From: Hydrangea macrophylla
Lineage: Eukaryota > Streptophyta > Magnoliopsida > Cornales > Hydrangeaceae
Direction: 5' to 3'
Assembly (NCBI GenBank): GCA_033977485.1
Contig: CM066998.1
Coordinates: 55,456,274 to 55,520,273 of the forward strand
Length of the DNA: 64,000 nucleotides
Below are positions 56,671-64,000 of this stretch, piece by piece. The notes beneath the pieces were generated by a model. It was not told the origin of the DNA, ran no database searches, and saw nothing but the letters and a program-made list of their open reading frames with translations. Both the position numbers and the translations under genes were made by a program. The first letter of the stretch is position 1; each line of letters starts with the position of its first letter.

Positions 56671-59600
56671 TCAAGTTTCGAACAAGAACGGATACTTCTC
56701 TTTCATTTCATCTTCTCTTTCCCACGTGGCTTCCTCAACGGAGTGATTCTGCCATAGCACCATAACCAAAGGAATAGTCTTTGTCCTCAGAAGTTGCTCT
56801 TTTCTGTCAAGAATCTTGATTGGATGCTCGATATAAGTCAAGTCTTCCCTGACTTCCAACGGCTCTGGAATAATTACTTTCTTCGGATCTGATATACATC
56901 TTCTTAACATTGATATATGAAATACATCGTGTACATTAGCTAACTCCGGTGGCAACTCCAACCGATAGATTACTAGTCCAACTCTACCAATGATCTCAAA
57001 TGGCCCAACATACCTTGGATTCAACTTTCCACGTTTCCCAAACCTTGTAATACCCTTTGGAGGTGATACTTTCAAGAATACAAGATCCCCAACTTCAAAC
57101 TCCATCGGTCTTCTTTTCAAATCCGCATAGCTTTTATATCTACTTTGAGCTGTTTGAAGTCGTTGCTGTATTGTCTTTATCTTTTCTGTGGTTTGCTGTA
57201 CAATTTCAGGCCCTATCAATCTCCTCTCACCAACCTCGGTCCAACAAAGTGGAGAAAGACACTTACGCCCATATAAAGCCTCAAAAGGCGCCATCCCAAT
57301 ACTGGATTGATAACTATTATTATAAAAAAATTCAGCCAATGGTAAGTGTTCTTCCCAATCACCTTTGAAATTCAAAACACAAAGTCGAAGCATATCTTCT
57401 AGTATCTGAATTACACGTTCTGATTAGCCATTGGTTTGAGGATGGAAGGCTGTACTAAAACTCAATTTAGTTTCCATTGCTTTCTGCATACCTTGCCAAA
57501 ATCTTGATGTAAATGCACTATCTCGATCAGAGACTATAGATACTAGAACTCCATGAAGTCTCACAATTTCTTGAACATACAATTCAGCTAGTTTCTTTGG
57601 ATCATTAGTCTTGATTGGTAGAAAATGTGTAGACTTGGTCAATCGATCAAGAATTATCCATACACTATCATTTAACTTTCTAGATCTTGGTAACCCTCCT
57701 ACGAAGTCCATTGTGACATTTTCCCATTTCCACTCTGGTATAGGTAGTGGTTCCAATTTTCCTGCTAGTTTTTGATGTTCTACCTTCACCCTCTGACAAG
57801 CCACACACTTTGCCACATGTTCTGCTACTTCACGTTTCATCCCTGACCACCAATAGATCTCTCGCAAATCACGGTACATCTTAGTACTACTTGGATGAAT
57901 TGAGTACCTCGTATTGTGCGCCTCTTCCAAAATTACTTCCTTGATACCATCTATATTGGGTATACAAACCCAAATTTTGAATTTCAACATACCATTCTCA
58001 AAAGTAAATTCCGGTTGCTTACCCTCAGGTATTTCATCATGAATCTTCTTCAATATTGGATCTTGAAACTGTTTGGCTCGAATTTCATCAATAAGAGACG
58101 GTTGTGCAATAATGGCTGACATTAGACCACATCTAGTTTCTGGAATCACCTCTAACTTTAGCTGCTCCATTTCCCGAATTAACTTTTCTTATGAAGTCAA
58201 AGCATAGGCCAAATTAGTTGTAGACTTTCGACTCAGCGCATTGGCCACCACATTAGCTTTCCCTGGATGATATTGGATTGTTAAATCATAATCCTTCATT
58301 AGCTCTAACCACCTTCTCTGTCTCATATTCAACTCTTGTTGTGGAAACAAATATTTTAGACTTTTATGATCAGTATAAATTTCACACTTTTCCCCATAGA
58401 GATAATGCCTCCAAATCTTCAAAGCAAAGATCACTGCCGCTAACTCAAGATCATGTGTTGGGTAGTTCACTTCATGTGGCCTTAACTATCGCGAGGCATA
58501 TGCAATTACCTTGTTGCTTTGCATCAAAACACAACCCAAACCTCAATAGGAAGCATCGCTGTATATCACAAACCCCTCAGTCCCCGAAGGAATAGTCAAT
58601 ATAGGTGCCGTCATCAAACGAGTCTTCAATTCAACAAAGCTTTCCTCACACTCTGGAGTCCAAACAAAAGGGACATCTTTTCGCATAAGCTGTGTCATTG
58701 GCATTGTAATCCTTGAAAAATTTTCCACAAACCTTTGGTAATATCCAGCTAATTCCAAAAAGCTTCGTACTTCTGGCACACTTGTTGGCGACTTCCAATT
58801 GGCCACAGCTTCAATCTTTTGTGGATCCATTGACACACCCTCTTTTGATATCACGTGCCCCAAAAATGCTATCTCAGTTAACCAAAATTCACATTTCTTC
58901 AACTTTCCGAACAGCTTCTTTTCACGAAGTCGTTGTAGAACCAACCGTAGATGTCTCTCGTGATCTTCTACACTCTTGGAATATATTAAGATGTCATCTA
59001 TGAATAAAATTACAAACTCATCCAGATAGTCTTTAAACACTTGATTCATCAAATCCATAAATGCTGCCGGTGCGTTTGCAACCCCAAAAGGCATAACAAG
59101 AAATTCATAGTGACCATAATGGGTCCTGAATGCTGTTTTATCCACATCTTCTTCTTTGACTTTTAACTGATGATAACCTAATCGCAGATCAATCTTGGAA
59201 AAGACTTGGGCTCCTTGAAGTTGATCAAACAAGTCATCAATTCTAGGCAACGGATATTTGTTCTTGATAGTTAACTTGTTGAGTTCTCGATAATCGATAC
59301 ACATCCTCATAGTCCCGTCTTTCTTCTTGACAAACAAGACTGGTGCACCCCACGGCGATACACTAGGTCGAATGAATCCCTTATCTAGAAGATCTTGCAA
59401 CTGAATCTTCAATTCTTTCAACTCCATCGGTGCCATTCTATACGATGTTTTCGATACTGGCTGAGACCCCGAGGCTACTTCAATAGTAAATTCAATTTCT
59501 CGCTCAACTAGTACATCAGGTAGATCTTCAGGAAAGACATCTGGGAACTCTCGCACAACTGAAATGTCTTCTACCTTAGTCCCTGTGACCCGTGTATCAA

Positions 59601-60351
59601 TTATTGAACATAAGAACCCCCGACAACCTTGTTTCAACAACTTGCCTGCCCGAATTGCTGAAACCAAATATGGTGGTGCTACAACACTAGTTCTCTAAAA
59701 ACTAAACTCCCCTTGTCCCATTGGTCGAAAAGTAACTCTTTTCTGTTCATAATCGATAGTTGCTTGGTTTGCGGATAACCAGTCCATACCCAAAATTACG
59801 TCAAAATAATTAATGGCCAACGGAATTAAATTCACTATCAACTCCCTATCATTCACCCTGATTTCGCATGCTTTAAATATTGATGAAGTCACCATGGGTT
59901 TACTTAAGGGTAACGATATTGACAAATCATACCCTAAAGGTTCTGACATGCTGTTTAAGTGTCTAACAAATTCATGTGCAACAAAAGAATGTGTTGAGCC
60001 TGAATCTATTAAAACACATGCCGGGTGTGAGCAAATGAGTAATGTACCTGATACCACAGAATCGGTAGCTACAGCATCCCCCGGCATTAGTCGAAAATAC
60101 CTTCCTTGTCTTTGTTCTGACCCTTTTCCTTTATCCACACTTGTCCCTAGTTTTGCCCTAGTTGAAGCCACAGAACCTATCCCTCGTTGTTGTCTTGTTG
60201 GGCATTCTTTGGCTTGATGTCCTAGCTGGCCACATTCAAAGCATTTTCCCCTCATGTCTAGATTTATGCTCCCCGTACTTTGAGTTCGAGCTTGTGAGCA
60301 ATTTCTCTCTATATGCCCCTTCTGCTTACAGACATTGCATACTAACGTCAA
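56671..60351 (-). pseudogene. Element W pol (protease to chromodomain)
   Basis: Protease CVLIDSGSTHSFVAHEF and [24 protein letters not shown] and [10 protein letters not shown]; RNase H YSDASY and [11 protein letters not shown], but VVANALSRK in place of VVADALSRK (catalytic Asp to Asn); integrase finger HNTRYSIH...AKCVACQ complete; core TMDFVGGLP, SDRDSAF and ERVIQ; GPFE module FEIIGRVGLVIYRL; chromodomain PLVMVLWQNHSVEEATWE...YPFLFET. In-frame stops lie at 59695, 58543, 58486, 58189 and 57424. They replace what are normally Gln or Arg positions. No frameshift. Confidence 0.9.
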
Positions 60352-61179
60352 GTGGCATACACCCCAATGTTGACGATTGCACGTTGGACATAATGGGCGA
60401 CTCTCCCCAGCTAAGGAACTTCTCCTTTGAACTCCTGAGCTAGAACTAGAACCTCGCGATAACGGCTTCTTAAAGAAACCTTGTCCTTTACTTTTTCCCT
60501 CGGCTGGCCGCTTATCCTGTTGGCTCTATTTATACTTGTAAATATCCCTTTCTGCGATCAAAGCAACATCTTGCACATAGGCCACCTTTCTGAATTGATG
60601 TGTATCCACTCGGCTTCTAATATTATCTCGTAGGCCTTCTTCAAATTTTCGTGCCCTATCCACTTCCCTTGGTACTGTTCGATATGCAAACCGAAGTAGG
60701 CTATTACATTTTGCTGCATACTCATTTACTGTCATGTCCCCTTGTTGCAGATTTGCAAACTCTCGGCCCATCTGGGTCTTGACGGATGCTGGAAAGTACC
60801 GCTTATAGAAAATTTTCACAAATCTGTCCCATGTCTCTGGTACCCCTTGATCAATCACATTTGTCCACCAGTTCTGGGCTTCACCTTTCAAAATATCAAT
60901 AGCACACATTATCTTCTCCCCATCTGTACACTCCACTACCCGAAAGATACTTTCCATATCCATTACCCAATGATCAGCTTGTGATGGATCTGGGCCTCCA
61001 TCAAATTGACTCGGCTTTCTTTTATAAAATTGTTCAATGACTCACCGTTCGGCCCGTGGTTGTGGGTTTGCAGGTCTATCACCACCCATTCGATCACTTA
61101 CTGCCCTTACAAAATTGCTTACTACATCTTCTAGTTGGTCCAACCTCGAATGAGGTAAATGTTCCCGATTCGGATCCAT
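60352..61179 (-). pseudogene. Element W gag
   Basis: ATG at 61179 (MDPNREHLPHSRLDQLED), 186 bp inside the 5' LTR. Capsid part HWVMDMESIFRVVECTDGEK, MTVNEYAAKCNSLLRFA and KFEEGLRDNIRSRV; then a CPTCNRQHWGVC half-finger and, continuing past 60351, CNVCKQKGHIERNC and CFECGQLGHQAKEC knuckles. Stops at 61042 (TGA) and 60526 (TAG) are in frame. Confidence 0.87.
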
Positions 61180-61348
61180 TTTTTTACCTGTCAGTCAATT
61201 GACATAAATATATTGCATGCTATGCCAATATGTTATATAACAACATAGCAACAAATATTCATATGCATTCATGAAATGCATTTACATGCTCGTCATCTAC
61301 GCGTACTCTCAATCGTCGTCTCTCGTACCCAAGGCTCTAAGCCTAATG

Positions 61349-61359
61349 CTCTGATGCCA
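61349..61359 (-). other. Primer-binding site of element W
   Basis: TGGCATCAGAGC on the minus strand, 5 nt after the LTR end. It has one base (C for T) changed from the usual iMet site, in the position a T-to-C change would affect. Confidence 0.7.
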
Positions 61360-61364
61360 CTAAA

Positions 61365-63418
61365 TGTCACGCCCCAGAACCACCCAGATGGTCCTAGGAT
61401 ACGTGGCACGTCACCAAGGCTTAACCCCAGTTATTAAAGTTCCAAAATAAGTTTAAAATAACTTCAACCAAAGAAGCTCAACAATAATAATAAATAAATA
61501 AATAAACAAAATCCTATCTTTGCAATTAGCCAAAAACCCTGTTTTAGTAAATAGTAAATTCACAAATAATATTACCAAATCACAAGCTGATATCAACATT
61601 AATGCTTTAAATCATTTAGAATAAAATTAAAGTCACAAGCACGAGCTTCCAAGTACAAGCAAGAGTTTTTAAATAATTTAAGGAAAATACTAAATATAAT
61701 CATTTACAACCAACCCAATAAATAAAACTCCAAGTTCAAACGTCCCAATCTAATAACATTAGCCATAGCAACACTACGATAAAACACAATCCCAACTAAC
61801 ACAGTCCAACCATATATTACAGAAGTTAAGTTACAACCCGACTAAAGTTTAAAGCTTAACTAGAAATATTACATAAGTCTTAAACCAACCAAAGTATGAC
61901 TCGTACTACCATTCAGATTAAAATCGATTAATTACAACTAGATTGCAAGCTTTAAATAAAAAAAAAACAGGTAACTATTAACAAAATTACAACAACTTCC
62001 CAACCCTAGCCAAGCCACTTCCCAGCTTACTTCCCCAATTCCTCGCCGCGATCACCTACGATGGTTATTCAATAACCACTACAATATATAAGCTATATGC
62101 TTAGTGAGTAATGCTAATCATGATTATGGATAATAAACATACTCAATTCAACATATTACAAATAACTATAGTCTCTGGCAATTACTAGTTCACTCCCACC
62201 ACTACCGGCTAGCCCGCGACTCCACTCCCCAAGCCCACGTGACTAGTCATGACCCACGCCCTCACACATGCGGTCCCATAGGCCTCTGGCGGCTGTGGTC
62301 ATCACCACAAAGATTACCTCATGGTGGTATAGAACTAGCAATTTCCATTGACCCAAATAGGCAACTCAACATGCTCATTTAATCATTACATCGTGCTTTC
62401 ACAAATAAATTGGGCCTAATTTAGCCACATGAATTTTGCCCAATAATAAACTAAATAAATTAAATTACACTAATTAGACATGCTTTGGCATTACAATTGA
62501 ACCCAACATAAAAATCATCCAAATATCAAAATTAACATCACTCACCTCTTGGGTTTCGCTCCTGATTGTGAAATTACAGTCCTAGTATGAACCAGGTACA
62601 AATCATATACATAAATTACAAGTTATGAGCTAAAACCCCAAAAAGGGTCACGAAAAAACCGTCACAAAACTCAATAAAATTAGTACCAATAGATTTGACT
62701 CACCCCTAGGAGTCCGAATATGTAGCCTGTTTTAAAAACCGACGTCGTTCAACACGTCAACCGTCGTCGAGAAATTTGCCGTCAAAATTATCGTCGATAA
62801 ACGTCTCGTATACTAACTTTCTGAAAGTCTAATTGAAGAAGTTGAGAGTGACTCATCTTATACGTGTTATGTTATAAGAATTTTTCCAGTTTTAGTATAA
62901 CTTCAACGTAATTTTACTAGTTTTACAATTATACCCCCGCTAATTATTAAACTGTATTAAGACTACCCCAAACCTAAATGGGTATTTGTCTATGTATGTC
63001 TCGCATGGGTCCCATAAGTGGTCCCATATAATTAAATGAAGTTGCTAATTAGCCTACTAATTATGAAACGTGTTCAATTCGTGCTCACAAAGGTACCCCT
63101 AATTGACCCAAAAGTGGTCACTACCTATAACATGATATTATTAACAATAAAACAATATATCATTTAAGCCTTAATAAACATTTAGGCACATAGGGTATTC
63201 CACATATAATGTCCCATCTCAACTAGGACCCATCAATGCACATCCCAACTTGGGATTGCCATACTGGCCAAAACTGGGTTCCCAACTGGACACCGACAAT
63301 CAACTTAGTGGGTCAATCCCACTCCAATAAGTGTTATATAACACATCAATTTAACATTAACTCATGATTATGCATGCTAAAGTAGTATTAAATATAAATC
63401 GCGGGAGCGGGTGTCACA
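61365..63418 (-). repeat. 5' LTR of element W
   Basis: 2054 bp partner of 54577-56624, ending GGGGCGTGACA on the minus strand. Aligns by eye along its whole length. Confidence 0.92.
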
Positions 63419-63423
63419 GACAA

Positions 63424-64000
63424 TTTGTGGAGCTTTGTGTCCTCACGATGTATGTTTTAAGGTTGTTCTTTTATGAACAAAGCATCCCTATTTTTTTATG
63501 GGCTATAAATGTAATGTGAGGATGAGGGTTTTATTTCTTGTATTGGAAAAGCCTACTTGTAAAGGGATGGTTTTCATTGTTCATGCATCATACACTTAAA
63601 TTACCTTAGCATGAGCTCTAAGTTGTCAATTCAAACACGTGTGGGGGTACATGCGCATTTTTATTGTATGGCGCACTTAATATTATTGTGGATGATCGTA
63701 GATAGGTAATTGTACCATCTAATTGATGTTTGTTTAGAAAAATCAATTATAAAAGGTTTTTCTTGATTTACAAAATTAAGATTTGATTAATGAGCAATAG
63801 CGAATTTTTTGGTCTTAAATTGTAAAAAGGGGAAAACTCATTTGTAATTGGATTTTAAAACAAACTTTACGAAATGTGCAAATAATAATTTCAATCCCTT
63901 GCGCATGTTCTCAAATACTTTCTTCAAATTTTCTGTATTCACAAAACTAAATGTTTTCCAAACCCACTTTGTCGATCTTTATAAAAGTAACAAGTTTAAA
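63424..64000 (+). other. Interior of the 51942 element after W
   Basis: AT-rich, no gene recognised. Continues the sequence interrupted at 54576; no second LTR before the window ends. Confidence 0.45.

Larger units (their letters stand above)
54577..63418 (-). mobile_element. Element W: chromovirus (Tekay/Del-like)
   Basis: LTRs 54577-56624 (3') and 61365-63418 (5'), target duplication gacaa (54572-54576 and 63419-63423). The 8.8-kb element has a single gag-pol frame from 61179 to 56671 (1503 codons) with seven in-frame stops and no frameshift. It ends in a chromodomain. It inserted into the interior of the element that begins at 51942. Confidence 0.93.

Overview
This window looks like nuclear DNA of a eudicot plant. 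The evidence is one spliced plant-type 2-oxoglutarate dioxygenase gene, plant lineages of Ty3/gypsy elements (Tat with a second RNase H, and chromoviruses with a C-terminal chromodomain), Ty1/copia debris, Stowaway-like and Mutator-like MITEs, a LINE 3' end and a CACTA-like subterminal region. The species cannot be read from the sequence. The dioxygenase resembles the coumarin-forming F6'H/C2'H group, which is widespread in eudicots and prominent in coumarin-rich families.

Layout. 1-2.5 kb: decayed copia pieces on the minus strand, with an LTR that has both a polypurine tract and a primer-binding site beside it, and a second LTR carrying a MITE. 2.65-6.96 kb: a Stowaway-like MITE split by a small, pol-less Tat-type element (LTRs 2967-3637 and 6174-6862, TSD ctttg). 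7.25-8.81 kb: the only well supported host gene, an apparently intact two-exon dioxygenase on the minus strand with TATA box and poly(A) signal. 8.8-14.76 kb: AT-rich intergenic DNA with a MITE inside a MITE, a copia integrase scrap, CACTA-like repeats and a truncated LINE. 14.76-51.78 kb: one Tat element of about 10.7 kb of its own sequence, swollen to 37 kb by a chromovirus, X (20488-46798), in its integrase. X is itself interrupted in its integrase by a same-family element, Y (30898-40493), and a non-coding LARD-like element, Z (23666-30654). Each of these four has a readable 5-bp target duplication (4 of 5 bases for the outer Tat). 51.94 kb to the end: an LTR-plus-primer-site of a non-autonomous element containing diverged ~160-bp tandem repeats, split by another chromovirus, W (54577-63418, TSD gacaa).

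Coding state. W and Y each keep one gag-pol frame of about 1500 codons broken only by stop codons. Most stops look like CAG/CAA to TAG/TAA or CGA to TGA changes, the signature of cytosine deamination in methylated, silenced DNA. Y also lacks an integrase zinc-finger cysteine, and Y and W lack the last RNase H aspartate.

Most unusual signal. The elements are rich in tandem hairpin arrays in which the stems change in a compensating way while the loop or spacer is kept (X/Y LTRs, Z leader, Tat 3' region). A short covarying hairpin also sits about 20 nt before the 3' LTR in three chromovirus families. The Z LTR has a regularly spaced palindrome array, and the Tat element carries an intron-containing antisense gene with its own TATA box. 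All of this was read by eye; no alignments, folding or database searches were run.
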